Assembly (NCBI GenBank): GCA_946411505.1
Contig: CAMKEG010000002.1
Location: forward strand, 348,852 to 412,851
Direction: 5' to 3'
DNA: 64,000 bases
Origin: an uncultured Treponema sp.
GTDB lineage: Bacteria > Spirochaetota > Spirochaetia > Treponematales > Treponemataceae
Shown: one piece after another, positions 31,613-43,183 of the stretch
Layout of the letters: the number at the start of each line of letters is the position of its first letter
Numbering within the stretch: the stretch's first letter is position 1
Made by a program: the position numbers and the translations under genes
Notes under the pieces: model-generated
The model's input: only the letters and a program-made list of their open reading frames with translations
Told to the model about the DNA's origin: nothing
The model's database searches: none

Positions 31613-31891
31613 ATGGAATTCACAGACATTCTTATTGAGCCGGTAGTTACTGAAAAGGCCAACGCCCTTCGCGAAGAGAACAAGTATGTTTTCATCGTTC
31701 GCCCGGACGCTAGCAAGATTCAGATTAAGGAAGCCGTAAGAAAGCTTTTCAACGTAAAAGTTATTTCTTGCACGACTATCAATGTAGCCGGAAAGGTAAA
31801 GCGCCTTCGCGGAAGCAAGGGCATGACTTCAAGCTATAAGAAGGCCATTGTGCGCGTAGCCGATGGCGAAACAATTAAGTTGTTCGAATAG
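31613..31891 (+). CDS. rplW: 50S ribosomal protein L23
   Basis: PVVTEKANALREENKYVFIV. Confidence 0.95.
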   Translation: MEFTDILIEPVVTEKANALREENKYVFIVRPDASKIQIKEAVRKLFNVKVISCTTINVAGKVKRLRGSKGMTSSYKKAIVRVADGETIKLFE

Positions 31892-31919
31892 AGCAATATA
31901 GATAACTAAGGGGAATCAG

Positions 31920-32744
31920 ATGGCTCTTAAAGTATTTAAGCCAATTACACCTGGTACTCGCGGACGTGTTGACCTCCGCAGGGACGACCTGACAGCCGAC
32001 AAACCCGAAAAGAAATTGACGTCAGGCAAGACTGCCCGCGGCGGACGCGGCGCTGGCGGACGCATTTCAGTGCGCCACCAGGGCGGCGGTCACAAGCAGA
32101 AGTACCGCATAATTGATTTCAAGCGAAACAAGCACGGAATCCCGGGAACTGTTCATTCAATTGAATATGATCCCAACCGCAGCGCCAATATCGCTTTGAT
32201 TTATTACGCCGACGGAGACAAGCGCTATATCATCGCGCCTAAAGATCTCAAAGTTGGCATGAAGGTCATGGCCGGCGAAAATGTCGCGCCAACAGTTGGA
32301 AACGCTTTGCCTCTCGCGGCAATTCCGGTAGGTTTCACCGTTCACAACATTGAGTTGAACTTGGGACGCGGCGGACAGCTTGCCCGCTCAGCCGGAGCCA
32401 GCGCTCAAATCGCGGCCAAAGAGGGCGACTATGTAATCATTCGCCTTCCTTCAAGCGAATTGCGCCGCGTACACGCCAAATGCTATGCGACAATCGGCGT
32501 TGTAGGCAATGAAGACCACATGAACGTTCAGCTTGGAAAAGCCGGACACCGTCGCTGGATGGGCGTTCGTCCTACCGTTCGCGGTATGGCGATGAACCCG
32601 GTTGACCACCCGCTTGGTGGTGGTGAAGGCGCCGGCAAAGGACGCAATCCGGTTACTCCGTGGGGCCAGCCTTGCAAGGGTTACAAAACTCGCAACAAGC
32701 GCAAGCCATCGAGCAAATTCATTATTTCACGTCGCAAGAAATAG
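31920..32744 (+). CDS. rplB: 50S ribosomal protein L2
   Basis: [23 protein letters not shown]. Confidence 0.98.
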   Translation: MALKVFKPITPGTRGRVDLRRDDLTADKPEKKLTSGKTARGGRGAGGRISVRHQGGGHKQKYRIIDFKRNKHGIPGTVHSIEYDPNRSANIALIYYADGDKRYIIAPKDLKVGMKVMAGENVAPTVGNALPLAAIPVGFTVHNIELNLGRGGQLARSAGASAQIAAKEGDYVIIRLPSSELRRVHAKCYATIGVVGNEDHMNVQLGKAGHRRWMGVRPTVRGMAMNPVDHPLGGGEGAGKGRNPVTPWGQPCKGYKTRNKRKPSSKFIISRRKK

Positions 32745-32758
32745 GCTAGGAGTTAACT

Positions 32759-33070
32759 GTGTCAAGATCTGTTAAAAAAGGGCCTTTTGTTGAAAAATCG
32801 CTCTACAAGAAGATTGTTGAAATGAATAAGGCTGGAGCCGGCGAAAAGAAGATGGTTAAGACATATTCACGCTGCTCTACGATTATTCCTGAAATGGTTG
32901 GAAACACTATTTCTGTTCATAACGGTAAGTCATGGATTCCGGTTTATATCACGGAAAACCTCGTTGGCCACAAGCTCGGAGAATTTGCCCCGACTCGTGT
33001 CTTCCGCGGACATGGCGGAACTGATAAAACAGCCGCTAAGGCTCCTGCCGCGGCTAGCGCGGCTAAATAA
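32759..33070 (+). CDS. rpsS: 30S ribosomal protein S19 (GTG start, Ala-rich tail)
   Basis: [33 protein letters not shown]-like tail. Confidence 0.96.
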   Translation: MSRSVKKGPFVEKSLYKKIVEMNKAGAGEKKMVKTYSRCSTIIPEMVGNTISVHNGKSWIPVYITENLVGHKLGEFAPTRVFRGHGGTDKTAAKAPAAASAAK

Positions 33071-33081
33071 AGGTGGATATT

Positions 33082-33438
33082 ATGGCAGAGAAAAAAGGCT
33101 ATGTAGCCACTACAAAATTCCTTATTGCGTCTCCTACAAAGGTTCGCCCCGTAGCTCACGCAATTTCCAGAATGCCTTGTTCAAAAGCCGTGGCTGTTCT
33201 TGAGAACATGCCGCAGAAGGGCGCCAAGCTTATCGGCAAGACTTTGAAGTCTGCCATGGCCAACGCTCTTGTCGCTAACGACAAGTTGGATGAAGATATG
33301 CTCTATGTAAAAGAGATTCGCGTAGACGAGGGTCCCAGACTCAAGAGAATTTGGTGCCGAGCTCGCGGTCGAGCCGATCAGTTGCTCAAACGCATGTGTC
33401 ATATTACCGTCACAGTTGCTGAAAAGGCGGGGGAATAA
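33082..33438 (+). CDS. rplV: 50S ribosomal protein L22
   Basis: L22 core; ATG 33082 preferred over upstream GTG 33073. Confidence 0.94.
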   Translation: MAEKKGYVATTKFLIASPTKVRPVAHAISRMPCSKAVAVLENMPQKGAKLIGKTLKSAMANALVANDKLDEDMLYVKEIRVDEGPRLKRIWCRARGRADQLLKRMCHITVTVAEKAGE

Positions 33439-33441
33439 AAA

Positions 33442-34200
33442 GTGGGTCAGAAAGTTAATCCGATTGGTTTGCGCTTGGGCGTAAACAAAACATGGCAATC
33501 CCGCTGGTATGCGGATCCTCGCGAGTACGCAGACTTGGTTTTGGAAGATTTCAAAATCAGAAAGTTGGTTTCTAGTCTTCCTGAATGCAAGGGCGCGGAT
33601 ATCGCCGAAATAGAAATTGTTCGCCACCCGCAGCGTGTTACAATTGTAATCCACACTGCTCATCCTGGTGTCATCATCGGAATGAAGGGCGCTACAATCG
33701 AAAAAATCAGCGCTGACATTCAAAAGCAGCTTACAAAGAAAGTTCAAATCAAGATTAAGGAAATTAAACGCGGCGATTTGAACGCTTCTTTGATTGCCCA
33801 GAATATCGGCCGCCAGCTTATGGGACGCGGCTCGTTCCGCAAAGCCCTTAAGCAGTCAGCTTCCAACGCGATGCGCGCCGGAGCCCAGGGAATCAAGATT
33901 CGCTTGGCTGGACGCTTGGGCGGAGCTGAAATGAAAAGGACAGAGGAACACAAGGAAGGACGCGTTCCTCTTCACACTCTTCGCGCTGACATTGACTACG
34001 GCACGTTCGAAGCCCTTACGACTTACGGCAAGATTGGCGTAAAGGTTTGGGTTTACAACGGCATGAATTACGGTCACGAGCAGAACGAAGACGCAGGTCA
34101 GATGGTAAGAAAGCCAAGACGCGACCGTCCTCAGCGTTCTTCTGATAAGTCTGAGTCTGAAAAGCAGACAAAAGATACTGTCGCAAAGGCAAGGAGTTAA
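33442..34200 (+). CDS. rpsC: 30S ribosomal protein S3 (GTG start)
   Basis: [19 protein letters not shown] domain [13 protein letters not shown]. Confidence 0.97.
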   Translation: MGQKVNPIGLRLGVNKTWQSRWYADPREYADLVLEDFKIRKLVSSLPECKGADIAEIEIVRHPQRVTIVIHTAHPGVIIGMKGATIEKISADIQKQLTKKVQIKIKEIKRGDLNASLIAQNIGRQLMGRGSFRKALKQSASNAMRAGAQGIKIRLAGRLGGAEMKRTEEHKEGRVPLHTLRADIDYGTFEALTTYGKIGVKVWVYNGMNYGHEQNEDAGQMVRKPRRDRPQRSSDKSESEKQTKDTVAKARS

Positions 34201-34202
34201 GG

Positions 34203-34622
34203 ATGCCACTAGCGCCAAAAAGAGTAATGCACCGCAAGGTGCAGCGCGGAAAGCAGCATGGTTTTGCTACCCGCGACAACCACATTGACTTTGGCGACAT
34301 CGCTTTGGTCGCTATGGAACCGGCTTGGCTCAACGCTCGCGTTATCGAAGCCTGCCGTGTTGCCATCAGCCGAAAGCTTGATCGCAAAGGCAATATTTGG
34401 ATTCGTGTATTCCCGGATAAGCCGATTTCTAAGAAGCCGGCGGAAGTTCGTATGGGTAAGGGTAAGGGCGCCCCTGAGTTTTGGGCCGCCAACCTTAAGC
34501 CCGGAATGATTTTGTTTGAAATCGGCGGCGTGGACATTAAGTTGGCCGAACAAGCCTTGCGCTTGGCCAGCGCCAAGTTGCCGGTTTTGACAAAAATCGC
34601 TTTTAAGCCCACACACGCGTAA
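34203..34622 (+). CDS. rplP: 50S ribosomal protein L16
   Basis: PLAPKRVMHRKVQRGKQHG. Confidence 0.96.
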   Translation: MPLAPKRVMHRKVQRGKQHGFATRDNHIDFGDIALVAMEPAWLNARVIEACRVAISRKLDRKGNIWIRVFPDKPISKKPAEVRMGKGKGAPEFWAANLKPGMILFEIGGVDIKLAEQALRLASAKLPVLTKIAFKPTHA

Positions 34623-34634
34623 TGGAGGAATAAG

Positions 34635-34868
34635 ATGGCTGATTCAAAGAAAAAGAACAACGACAAAGAACTGTCTTATGCCGAATTGGTTGCGCGCCGC
34701 GATGAGCTTAAGCAGAAGTACATGGAATTGAGATTCAAGATGATTGTTTCTCATGTAGACAATCCGATGGAAAAACGCAACATGCGCCGAGAAATCGCCC
34801 GCTTGAACACGTTCATCACCCAGAAGGCCGCCGCCCAGAAAGCGGAGTCTTCTGAAGGCAAAAAGTAG
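34635..34868 (+). CDS. rpmC: 50S ribosomal protein L29
   Basis: Position and L29-like ELVARRDELKQKYMELRFKM...RREIARLNTFI. Confidence 0.93.
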   Translation: MADSKKKNNDKELSYAELVARRDELKQKYMELRFKMIVSHVDNPMEKRNMRREIARLNTFITQKAAAQKAESSEGKK

Positions 34869-34878
34869 GAGTTGACCC

Positions 34879-35151
34879 ATGGCAGAAGAAAAGAAAGCTG
34901 TAAAAAGCGCCAAGCGCTCTTATGTAGGACTTGTTACTAGCGACAAGATGGACAAAACCATCGTCGTGACAATCACTACAAAGCGCATGGATCCTCTTTA
35001 CAAGAAATATGTCACAAGAAGCAAGAAGTGCAAGGCGCACGACGAGAAGAATGACGCCCACATCGGCGACACAGTCAAAATCGTTGAGTGCCGCCCATTG
35101 AGCAAAGACAAGCGCTGGCGCTTGGAATCAATCGTTGAACGAGCGAAGTAA
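34879..35151 (+). CDS. rpsQ: 30S ribosomal protein S17
   Basis: [16 protein letters not shown]...[18 protein letters not shown]. Confidence 0.95.
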   Translation: MAEEKKAVKSAKRSYVGLVTSDKMDKTIVVTITTKRMDPLYKKYVTRSKKCKAHDEKNDAHIGDTVKIVECRPLSKDKRWRLESIVERAK

Positions 35152-35163
35152 GGAGTTAAGATT

Positions 35164-35532
35164 ATGATTCAGATGCAGTCATGCATGACAGTAGCCGACA
35201 ACTCCGGCGCCAAGATTGCCCAGTGCATCAAGGTGCTCGGCGGAACTCACCGCCGCTATGCTGGTATCGGCGACATCGTAGTGGTGGCCATTAAAGAAGC
35301 CATTCCTACGTCGACAATCAAGAAGGGCGCCATTAAGAAGGCGGTTATCGTCCGCCAGGCCAAGGAATACCGCCGTCCCGACGGAACATACATCCGTTTT
35401 GACGACAACGCCTGCGTAATCGTGGACGATTCCAAGAACCCTGTCGGAAAGCGCATTTTTGGACCTGTTGCCCGCGAACTTCGTGAAAAAGATTACATGA
35501 AGATTATTTCGTTGGCTCCGGAAGTATTGTAA
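35164..35532 (+). CDS. rplN: 50S ribosomal protein L14
   Basis: [27 protein letters not shown]. Confidence 0.97.
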   Translation: MIQMQSCMTVADNSGAKIAQCIKVLGGTHRRYAGIGDIVVVAIKEAIPTSTIKKGAIKKAVIVRQAKEYRRPDGTYIRFDDNACVIVDDSKNPVGKRIFGPVARELREKDYMKIISLAPEVL

Positions 35533-35543
35533 GGAGTGTAGGT

Positions 35544-35861
35544 ATGGTTAAGAAGTTCAAGATTCACAAAGACGATACAGTACAGGTCCTTGCAGGAAAA
35601 GACAAGGGCAAGCAAGGAAAAGTTGTCCGCGTCATCACCAAAAAAGACGCTGTAATCGTTTCTGGCGTTAATTTTGTGAAGAAGGCTATGAAGAGACGCA
35701 GCCAACAGGATGCCGGCGGCATCGCTGAGGTTGAGGCGCCGATTCATATTTCAAATGTGGGCATCGTTTGCCCAAAATGCAAACGTCCTGTAAAAATTGG
35801 TTATAAGCTTGACGGAGACAAGAAAATTCGTGTCTGCCGCAAATGTGGAGAAGCGCTATAA
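35544..35861 (+). CDS. rplX: 50S ribosomal protein L24 with C-terminal zinc-ribbon
   Basis: [26 protein letters not shown]...CRKCGEAL. Confidence 0.95.
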   Translation: MVKKFKIHKDDTVQVLAGKDKGKQGKVVRVITKKDAVIVSGVNFVKKAMKRRSQQDAGGIAEVEAPIHISNVGIVCPKCKRPVKIGYKLDGDKKIRVCRKCGEAL

Positions 35862-36412
35862 TGGCAAATTACGTACCCCGGCTTAAGAAAGTCTATAAAG
35901 ACACTATCGCTCCCGAACTCTTCAAGGAGTTGGGATATACATCACCTATGCAGATTCCCGCAATCAAAAAGATTGTGGTGAGCATGGGCGTTGGCGAAGC
36001 TCTCGGAAATAAGAAACTTCTTGACGCCGCAGTTGCTGACTTGACTCAAATCACAGGTCAGAAAGCGGTCAAGACAAAGGCAAAGAAATCGATTGCCAAC
36101 TTCAAACTTCGTGAGGGCGCAGAAATTGGCGCTATGGTGACATTGCGCGGATCAATTATGTACGAATTTTTGGACCGCTTGATCAATGTCGCCCTTCCGC
36201 GCGTTAAGGACTTCCGCGGCATCAAGGCGACTGGCTTTGACGGTCACGGAAATTTCTCTCTTGGAATTACGGAGCAGATTATTTTCCCCGAAATCGACTT
36301 TGACAAAATCACTAAGATTGCGGGTATGAATATCACTATCGTAACAAGCGCAAGAACTGACAGCGAGGCCCGCGCTTTGCTCAACAAGTTCAATATGCCC
36401 TTTAGAAAGTAA
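35861..36412 (+). CDS. rplE: 50S ribosomal protein L5
   Basis: [26 protein letters not shown] overlap with rplX. Confidence 0.96.
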   Translation: MANYVPRLKKVYKDTIAPELFKELGYTSPMQIPAIKKIVVSMGVGEALGNKKLLDAAVADLTQITGQKAVKTKAKKSIANFKLREGAEIGAMVTLRGSIMYEFLDRLINVALPRVKDFRGIKATGFDGHGNFSLGITEQIIFPEIDFDKITKIAGMNITIVTSARTDSEARALLNKFNMPFRK

Positions 36413-36423
36413 ACGAGGAAGTC

Positions 36424-36609
36424 ATGGCTAAAAAATCGATGATTATCAAAGCAAAGCGCGCTCCCAAGTACTCGACTCGTCAGTACAACAGGTGCCAGCT
36501 CTGCGGACGCCCCAGAGGATATCTCCGCAAGTTCAAGATGTGCCGTCTTTGCTTCCGCAAGTATGCTAGTGAAGGTTTGTTACCCGGCGTAACAAAGTCA
36601 AGTTGGTAG
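36424..36609 (+). CDS. rpsN: 30S ribosomal protein S14 (zinc-binding type)
   Basis: [38 protein letters not shown]. Confidence 0.97.
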   Translation: MAKKSMIIKAKRAPKYSTRQYNRCQLCGRPRGYLRKFKMCRLCFRKYASEGLLPGVTKSSW

Positions 36610-36625
36610 TGGTAGGAGAAGTAAT

Positions 36626-37024
36626 ATGAGCGCATCAGATCCAGTAGCAGATATGCTTACAAAAATCCGCAATGCGGTGATGGCCCGCCACGAGAAAGTG
36701 GATATCCCGGCGTCAAAGTTGAAGTTGGAAATTGTTAAAATCCTCAAGACTGAAGGATACATCAAAAACTTCAAGAAAGTTCAGGAAGAAGGAAAGAACA
36801 CAATCCGCATCTTCCTCAAGTATGATGACAAGAATGAACCGGTTATCCACGGAATTGAAAAGATTTCAACTCCTGGCCGCCGAGTTTATTCAGGTTATAA
36901 AGATCTGCCCCGTGTCAAGAACGGATACGGTTCAGTAATCGTTTCGACATCCGCTGGCGTTACAACTGGAAAGAAGGCGTCAGAGAAGATGGTCGGCGGC
37001 GAATTGGTCTGCAAAGTTTGGTAA
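36626..37024 (+). CDS. rpsH: 30S ribosomal protein S8
   Basis: [19 protein letters not shown]. Confidence 0.97.
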   Translation: MSASDPVADMLTKIRNAVMARHEKVDIPASKLKLEIVKILKTEGYIKNFKKVQEEGKNTIRIFLKYDDKNEPVIHGIEKISTPGRRVYSGYKDLPRVKNGYGSVIVSTSAGVTTGKKASEKMVGGELVCKVW

Positions 37025-37037
37025 TAGGAGGAAGAAG

Positions 37038-37577
37038 ATGTCTAAGATTGGAAAGCTTCCTGTTGCCGTTCCCGCCGGTGTTACGGTTACAGTAAAGGAC
37101 AACGAGATTTCTGTTAAGGGAGCCAAGGGCGAGCTTAAGCAGAAGTTCAGCAAGAATGTTGAAGTTGCCTTTGAGAACAATGAGATTACAGTAAAGACGC
37201 TTAACTCAAGCCGCCAGGCCAACGCCGACCACGGTTTGTACCGCGCCCTTATCAACGACATGGTCAAGGGCGTAACAACAGGCTTTACAAAGTCTCTCAT
37301 TATCAACGGAGTAGGTTTCCGAGCCGAAGTAAAAGGCAAGGAACTCGTGATGAACTTGGGCTATTCAAACGATTTCATCGCTGTTATCCCTGAAGGTCTT
37401 GCGGTTGCCGCTGACCCGTCTGGAAAGATTGACGTTTCAGGAATCAACAAGCAGCAAATCGGCGAATTCTGCGCCCAGCTCCGCAAGTTGCGCCTTCCCG
37501 AGCCTTACAAAGGAAAGGGAATCCGCTATTCAACTGAAGTTATTAGACGCAAAGTCGGTAAGACTGGCGTTAAATAA
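37038..37577 (+). CDS. rplF: 50S ribosomal protein L6
   Basis: [28 protein letters not shown]. Confidence 0.97.
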   Translation: MSKIGKLPVAVPAGVTVTVKDNEISVKGAKGELKQKFSKNVEVAFENNEITVKTLNSSRQANADHGLYRALINDMVKGVTTGFTKSLIINGVGFRAEVKGKELVMNLGYSNDFIAVIPEGLAVAADPSGKIDVSGINKQQIGEFCAQLRKLRLPEPYKGKGIRYSTEVIRRKVGKTGVK

Positions 37578-37588
37578 GGGCGGACGAT

Positions 37589-37951
37589 ATGATTAGAAAA
37601 CTTAACGACAAAGATAGAAAGCGCCTTCACAGAAAGGTTCACATTCGCAAGACTGTTTACGGAACGGCCGAACGCCCCCGCATGACAGTGACTCGCAGCA
37701 ACAAGAACCTTTATGTTCAGGTAATCAATGACGACGAAGGCAAGACCCTCGCCGCCATTTCGACGATGGAAAAAGATTTTGCGAGCGTCAAGCCGACGGT
37801 TGAAGGCGCCACAAAACTTGGCGAAGCTTTTGGCCAGCGCCTTAAGGAAAAGAACATCACCACTGTGGTTTTTGACCGCAACGGTTATCTTTACCACGGC
37901 GTTGTGAAGGCTCTTGCTGACGGCACTCGCAGCGCGGGTATTATATTCTAG
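37589..37951 (+). CDS. rplR: 50S ribosomal protein L18
   Basis: [26 protein letters not shown]...[17 protein letters not shown]. Confidence 0.96.
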   Translation: MIRKLNDKDRKRLHRKVHIRKTVYGTAERPRMTVTRSNKNLYVQVINDDEGKTLAAISTMEKDFASVKPTVEGATKLGEAFGQRLKEKNITTVVFDRNGYLYHGVVKALADGTRSAGIIF

Positions 37952-37959
37952 GAGATACT

Positions 37960-38475
37960 ATGGAACGCCAGAATAAATTTGACAAAGAGCCTAAAGAAAA
38001 AGAGTTCGTTGAAAAGCTCGTCACTCTTAACAGAACTTCTAAGACTGTAAAGGGCGGCCGCCGAATGTCTTTCGCGGCGCTCAGCGTTGTAGGTGACCAG
38101 AAGGGTCGCGTAGGATTTGGATTTGGAAAGGCCAACGACGTTACTGAGGCTATCAAAAAGAGCCTTGATCGCGCCAAGAGAAATCTTGTGACTCTTCCAA
38201 TCAAGAAGGGAACTGTTCCTCACGACGTTATCGGCAAATACAAGAGCTCTGAAGTTCTTTTGCGCCCGGCCTCAGCTGGTACTGGAATCATCGCCGGCGG
38301 CCCTGTTCGCGCCATTATGGACGCGGCTGGTGTCACCGACATCATTTCCAAGTCGCTTGGCTCAAGCGCTTCGGTAAACGTAGTTCGCGCCACTTTTGAC
38401 GCCATCGAGAACATGCTTGACGCGGCTACTGTGGCCAAAAACAGAGGCAAAACTCTGAGCGAGATGTGGGGTTAA
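37960..38475 (+). CDS. rpsE: 30S ribosomal protein S5
   Basis: [35 protein letters not shown]. Confidence 0.97.
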   Translation: MERQNKFDKEPKEKEFVEKLVTLNRTSKTVKGGRRMSFAALSVVGDQKGRVGFGFGKANDVTEAIKKSLDRAKRNLVTLPIKKGTVPHDVIGKYKSSEVLLRPASAGTGIIAGGPVRAIMDAAGVTDIISKSLGSSASVNVVRATFDAIENMLDAATVAKNRGKTLSEMWG

Positions 38476-38477
38476 TC

Positions 38478-38660
38478 ATGGCAAAACTTAAGATTACACT
38501 TGTAAAAAGCGTTATCGGACAAAAGCCCGCCAAGCGCGCCACTGTCCGCAGTTTGGGATTAAAGAAAATTAGTTCCTCTGTCGTGCAGGAAGACATTCCT
38601 TCCGTACGCGGAGCGGTGGCCTCTGTGGCTCACCTTGTAAAAGTTGAGGAGATCCAATAA
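38478..38660 (+). CDS. rpmD: 50S ribosomal protein L30
   Basis: [30 protein letters not shown]. Confidence 0.95.
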   Translation: MAKLKITLVKSVIGQKPAKRATVRSLGLKKISSSVVQEDIPSVRGAVASVAHLVKVEEIQ

Positions 38661-39154
38661 TGGCAGATTACAATCCAGTATTGACAGCGCCCAAAGGCGC
38701 TAACAAAAAGCGCAAGATTGTCGGACGCGGCTCCTCATCAGGCCTCGGAACGACAGCCGGAAAGGGAAACAAGGGCGCCCAGTCGCGCAGCGGCTCTCCG
38801 CTCCCTTATGTTGGCTTTGAAGGCGGCCAGATGCCCCTTTATCGCCGCATTGCCCAGCGCGGTTTCTCTAACTATCCGTTCAAGGCGGAATTTGATGTCG
38901 TGAATCTTGCCGACATCGAAGCCAAGTACGCCGACGGCGAGACTGTAAGCAAAGAGACTCTTGTAGCCAAAAAGCTCATCAAGGCCAATAAGTCAAAGAA
39001 GCTCTTGATAAAGCTTTTGGGCAACGGCAACATCACAAAGAAAGTGACTGTTTCCGTTGACAAAGTTTCAAAGTCTGCCAAAGAGAAGGTTGAAAAAGCC
39101 GGCGGCTCAGTCGTTGAGGTCAAGAAGGCTGAAAAAACAGAAAAAAAAGACTAA
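38660..39154 (+). CDS. rplO: 50S ribosomal protein L15
   Basis: GRGSSSGLGTTAGKGNKGAQSRSG. Confidence 0.96.
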   Translation: MADYNPVLTAPKGANKKRKIVGRGSSSGLGTTAGKGNKGAQSRSGSPLPYVGFEGGQMPLYRRIAQRGFSNYPFKAEFDVVNLADIEAKYADGETVSKETLVAKKLIKANKSKKLLIKLLGNGNITKKVTVSVDKVSKSAKEKVEKAGGSVVEVKKAEKTEKKD

Positions 39155-39164
39155 GGCGGAATAA

Positions 39165-40490
39165 ATGAATTCTATTGCGAATATGTTTAAAGTAAAAGAG
39201 CTCCGCGCCCGCCTTTTCTTTACAATAGTTGTATTGGCGGTCTACAGACTCGGATGCGTTCTTACAATTCCGGGCGTGGACGCAGCAGCTTTGTTTGAAT
39301 ACTTTAACAACCTTGCCGCCCAGAACAACAACGCTTTTGCCAGTTATATGGACTTCTTTGTCGGCGGCGCGTTCTCAAACTTCTCTGTGTTCATGTTGGG
39401 CGTAATGCCCTACATCTCGACTCAGATTATCATGCAGCTCCTTCTTATCATTTTCCCCTCTATGAAAAGAGCGGTTATGGAAGAGGGCGGCCAGCAGAGA
39501 ATGCAGATGTGGACAAGAACCGGAACGATTCTTGTCTGCGTAATCCAGTCGTTCGCGGTGACAATCTACGCCAAGAACATCGGAGTGATTTCGTTAAACA
39601 ACGAGATTGCTTTCAAGCTTCTTGCGATTCTTACCGTAACGACAGGTTCGATGGTTACAGTTTGGCTTGGCGACCAAATTACGGCTCGCGGTCTCGGAAA
39701 CGGCATTTCAATCATGATTTTTGCCGGAATCGTGGCCAGAATGCCCAGCGCGGTCGCCGAACTTGTTGAACAGGTCAGAAACGGCCAGTTGAACATTGTT
39801 TTTGTAATCGTCGCCCTTGTAGTTTTTGTCGGCATCATCGCCCTTGTCGTGTTCGAAGAATCCGGCGAGCGCAAGATTCCGGTCAACTACGCCAAGCGCG
39901 TGGTTGGCAGAAAAATGTACGGCGGACAGAATACATACATTCCCTTTAAGGTGAATCCGTCAAATGTCATTCCTTTGATTTTTGCTTCATCGTTTTTGAC
40001 GCTTCCCTTGCAGCTTGTTTCTTCTATCGCTAGCAACTCAGGCGCTGCAAGATGGGTTCAAAAATTGGCTGTAATTTTGAACCCGACGGGTGTGTGGTAT
40101 AACGTATTGTTGGTTGTCCTTATCATTTTCTTTGCATACTTCTACACTCAGGTAACCCTGAACCCCACTGAAATAGCAAAGCAGATTCGGGAAAACGGCG
40201 GCTCCATTCCCGGAGTAAGGACAGACAAGACGGAAGAGCACTTGCAAAAGATACTCAACCGTTTGATTTTGCCTGGCGCTTTGTTCCTTGCGGTGATAGC
40301 GATATTGCCGACAATCATCCAGCTGGTCTTTAAGTTCCCGCAGTCCGTGGCTATGTTGATGGGCGGAACTTCCTTGATCATTATGGTTGGAGTTGATTTG
40401 GACACAATGAGCCAGATTGAAGCCCTTTTGAGAATGCATCATATGGATGGATTTATGAAGAAGGGTCGGGTCCGATCAAGAAATCTGTAG
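39165..40490 (+). CDS. secY: Preprotein translocase subunit SecY
   Basis: Ten-TM topology; GNGISIMIFAGI; PGVRTDKTEEHLQKILNR. Confidence 0.97.
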   Translation: MNSIANMFKVKELRARLFFTIVVLAVYRLGCVLTIPGVDAAALFEYFNNLAAQNNNAFASYMDFFVGGAFSNFSVFMLGVMPYISTQIIMQLLLIIFPSMKRAVMEEGGQQRMQMWTRTGTILVCVIQSFAVTIYAKNIGVISLNNEIAFKLLAILTVTTGSMVTVWLGDQITARGLGNGISIMIFAGIVARMPSAVAELVEQVRNGQLNIVFVIVALVVFVGIIALVVFEESGERKIPVNYAKRVVGRKMYGGQNTYIPFKVNPSNVIPLIFASSFLTLPLQLVSSIASNSGAARWVQKLAVILNPTGVWYNVLLVVLIIFFAYFYTQVTLNPTEIAKQIRENGGSIPGVRTDKTEEHLQKILNRLILPGALFLAVIAILPTIIQLVFKFPQSVAMLMGGTSLIIMVGVDLDTMSQIEALLRMHHMDGFMKKGRVRSRNL

Positions 40491-40613
40491 GTTTTTTTGA
40501 GAAAGGCTCTAGACTAAAATTGACGAAATGTGTTATACTCGTGTTTCCCGATTGTAATTCATTGCGAATTGCCATAATCGGGAAATATCTATCACATTTC
40601 CAGGGGGACTTTT

Positions 40614-40727
40614 ATGAAAGTACGAACCAGCGTAAAGCCTATCTGCGACAAGTGTAAGGTTATCAAAAGAAACGGCATTGTCCGCATCATTTGCGTAAAT
40701 CCTAAGCACAAGCAGAGACAGGGTTGA
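40614..40727 (+). CDS. rpmJ: 50S ribosomal protein L36
   Basis: 37-aa ORF missing from track: [37 protein letters not shown]. Confidence 0.97.
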   Translation: MKVRTSVKPICDKCKVIKRNGIVRIICVNPKHKQRQG

Positions 40728-40737
40728 GGAGTAACAG

Positions 40738-41106
40738 ATGGCTCGAATTGCGGGAGTTGACCTCCCAAATAAACAGGTTAAAATCGCGTTGACTTATGTT
40801 TACGGCATAGGTCGTTCAGCGGCTCGCACAATCTGCAAAAAAGCGGAGATTAAGGAAGAGACGCTGATTAATGATTTGTCTCAGGACGAGTTGACAAAAC
40901 TCCGTGAAATCATCGACAAAGAGTATAAAGTTGAGGGTCGTCTCCGCTCGGAAATCGGCCTTAACATCAAGCGCCTTATCGATATCGGATCTTACCGTGG
41001 CCAGCGCCACCGCAAAGGACTTCCAGTTCGCGGCCAGCGAACTCGTACAAATTCAAGAACTCGCAAGGGTAAGAAGAAGACTGTTGCGAACAAGAAGAAA
41101 GCGTAA
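40738..41106 (+). CDS. rpsM: 30S ribosomal protein S13
   Basis: [27 protein letters not shown]. Confidence 0.97.
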   Translation: MARIAGVDLPNKQVKIALTYVYGIGRSAARTICKKAEIKEETLINDLSQDELTKLREIIDKEYKVEGRLRSEIGLNIKRLIDIGSYRGQRHRKGLPVRGQRTRTNSRTRKGKKKTVANKKKA

Positions 41107-41122
41107 GGCGGAGGTAAACTAA

Positions 41123-41503
41123 TTGGCTACTGTTAAAAAAAGAAAGGAAAAGAAGAGCGTTTACGAAGGAAACGTTTACATTCAGGCGTCTTTCAACAAT
41201 ACAATTGTCACAGTTACTGACTTGAACGGAAACGCGCTTTCTTGGGCTTCGAGCGGCGGTCTTGGATTCCGCGGCGCGAAGAAATCTACTCCTTTTGCGG
41301 CTCAGACTGTCGCTGAAACAGCTGTTCAAAAGGCTGTAAGCTACGGTTTGCGCGAAGTTCACGTGTTCGTCAAGGGACCGGGAATGGGTCGCGAGAACGC
41401 TGTCCGCGCTATTGGAAATCAGGGACTTAAGGTTAAGTCTATCTCTGATGTTACCCCGATTCCGCACAACGGATGCCGCCCGCGCAAGACGCGCTCGATG
41501 TAA
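41123..41503 (+). CDS. rpsK: 30S ribosomal protein S11 (TTG start)
   Basis: S11 core; [18 protein letters not shown]; start codon reads TTG. Confidence 0.95.
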   Translation: MATVKKRKEKKSVYEGNVYIQASFNNTIVTVTDLNGNALSWASSGGLGFRGAKKSTPFAAQTVAETAVQKAVSYGLREVHVFVKGPGMGRENAVRAIGNQGLKVKSISDVTPIPHNGCRPRKTRSM

Positions 41504-41517
41504 TCAAGGAGTAAAAA

Positions 41518-42111
41518 ATGGGTAAGAGCACAACACCTATACTTAAACGCTGCAAGAAGTTGGGATTGAACCCGCTTGTTTTGGGCTACGGCAAGGTAAG
41601 CAAAAGAAATCAAAAAGAAACTCGCCGCAAGCGCTCAGAATATGGCCTTCAGCTTGACGAAAAGCAGAAGCTCCGCTTTATTTACGGAGTGCTTGAGAAG
41701 CAGTTTAGGCTTTACTACGAAATGGCTGTTAGAAAGCCTGGCATTACTGGCGAAATCATGCTCCAGTTGCTTGAGTCTCGCTTGGACAATGTTGTATACC
41801 GCCTTGGCTTTGCCAAGACTCGCAGCGAAGCTAGACAGCTTGTAAACCACGGACACATCACCGTGAACGGCAAGAAAGTTGACATTCCGTCATACTTGAT
41901 TAAGGCCGGCGATGTGGTTTCATTCAAAGAGAAGGACAAGTCATCTTCAAGCATCAAGAAATTGGTTGCCAGAATCGAAGAGCGCAAAGTTCCTGCTTGG
42001 CTTGAATCAGACAAGGATAATTTATCGGGAAAGGTTACTACTCTGCCGTCTCGCAGCGACATCGACTACGATGTCAAAGAGCAGCTCGTGGTTGAATATT
42101 ATTCTAAATAA
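41518..42111 (+). CDS. rpsD: 30S ribosomal protein S4
   Basis: LESRLDNVVYRLGFAKTRSEARQLVNHGHITVNG. Confidence 0.97.
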   Translation: MGKSTTPILKRCKKLGLNPLVLGYGKVSKRNQKETRRKRSEYGLQLDEKQKLRFIYGVLEKQFRLYYEMAVRKPGITGEIMLQLLESRLDNVVYRLGFAKTRSEARQLVNHGHITVNGKKVDIPSYLIKAGDVVSFKEKDKSSSSIKKLVARIEERKVPAWLESDKDNLSGKVTTLPSRSDIDYDVKEQLVVEYYSK

Positions 42112-42124
42112 GTAAGGAGTTCAA

Positions 42125-43183
42125 ATGGCTCGCAAAAATCTGCTTAAAGGTTTTCAGAGACCTAAGGGCGTAAAGTTTGAGGATCAAGGATCTTCTCAGC
42201 CGAACTGTGGAAAGTTCTATGCCTATCCGTTTGAACCCGGATTCGGCACGACAGTAGGAAATACCCTGCGCCGTGTTTTGTTGTCTTCGATTCAGGGATA
42301 CGCGATTACTTCTATCAGAATTACTTCTTATGACTCTGACAATGTTCCTCACGTGATTTCAAGCGAGTTTGAGGCTATCCCCAACGTGTCCGAGGACACA
42401 TTGGAAATCTTGAACAGCTTGAAGCAAGTACGTCTTCGCCTTGCCGGAGACAGTGAGCAGGACACGATTCTTTATGAATTTAAAGGTCCTGGAAAAGTTA
42501 CGAGCAACGACCTTGAAAAAGAAGGACAGCTTGAAGTGATGTCAAAGGACATGCTCTTGTTCACTATGATGGACGGAGCTAAGGTTGACATCGAAATCCA
42601 AGTTGACTTGGGACGCGGTTACGTTCCTGCGGAAACGAACGACAAATACATTGAAGTTGTCGGCACGATTCCGATGGACGCGATTTTCAGCCCGGTTAAA
42701 AAGGTTAAATATTCAATTGAGCCGTGTCGCGTCGGACAGAGAAACGACTATGACAAGCTTTGCCTTGAAATTTGGACTGACGGATCGATTGAGCCGGCCG
42801 ACGCCTTGAGCGAAGCCGCCAAAATCGCCAAAGAGCATTTTTCAGTATTCATCAATTTTGACGACAGCGATTCTTCTAACGATGACGATATGGGCGAAGA
42901 GGATGAGCACATCCGCGCCTTGTTGAGCACTCCGGTTGAAGAACTTGAGTTGTCGGTTCGCTCTTCAAACTGCTTGAAGAACGCCAACATCCGCACAATC
43001 GGCGAATTGACAAAGAAGACTGAAGATGACATTGCCAAAACTAGAAACTTTGGCAAAAAGAGTCTTACAGAAATCAAAGAAAAGTTGCTTGAATGGAACT
43101 TGACTTTGGGTATGACGGACTACAGCTATCTTAAGGATGCTGTTAATTTAACTAAGAAAAAGGAAGAATCAGATGAATCATAG
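42125..43183 (+). CDS. rpoA: DNA-directed RNA polymerase subunit alpha
   Basis: [26 protein letters not shown]; alpha-[24 protein letters not shown]. Confidence 0.98.
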   Translation: MARKNLLKGFQRPKGVKFEDQGSSQPNCGKFYAYPFEPGFGTTVGNTLRRVLLSSIQGYAITSIRITSYDSDNVPHVISSEFEAIPNVSEDTLEILNSLKQVRLRLAGDSEQDTILYEFKGPGKVTSNDLEKEGQLEVMSKDMLLFTMMDGAKVDIEIQVDLGRGYVPAETNDKYIEVVGTIPMDAIFSPVKKVKYSIEPCRVGQRNDYDKLCLEIWTDGSIEPADALSEAAKIAKEHFSVFINFDDSDSSNDDDMGEEDEHIRALLSTPVEELELSVRSSNCLKNANIRTIGELTKKTEDDIAKTRNFGKKSLTEIKEKLLEWNLTLGMTDYSYLKDAVNLTKKKEESDES

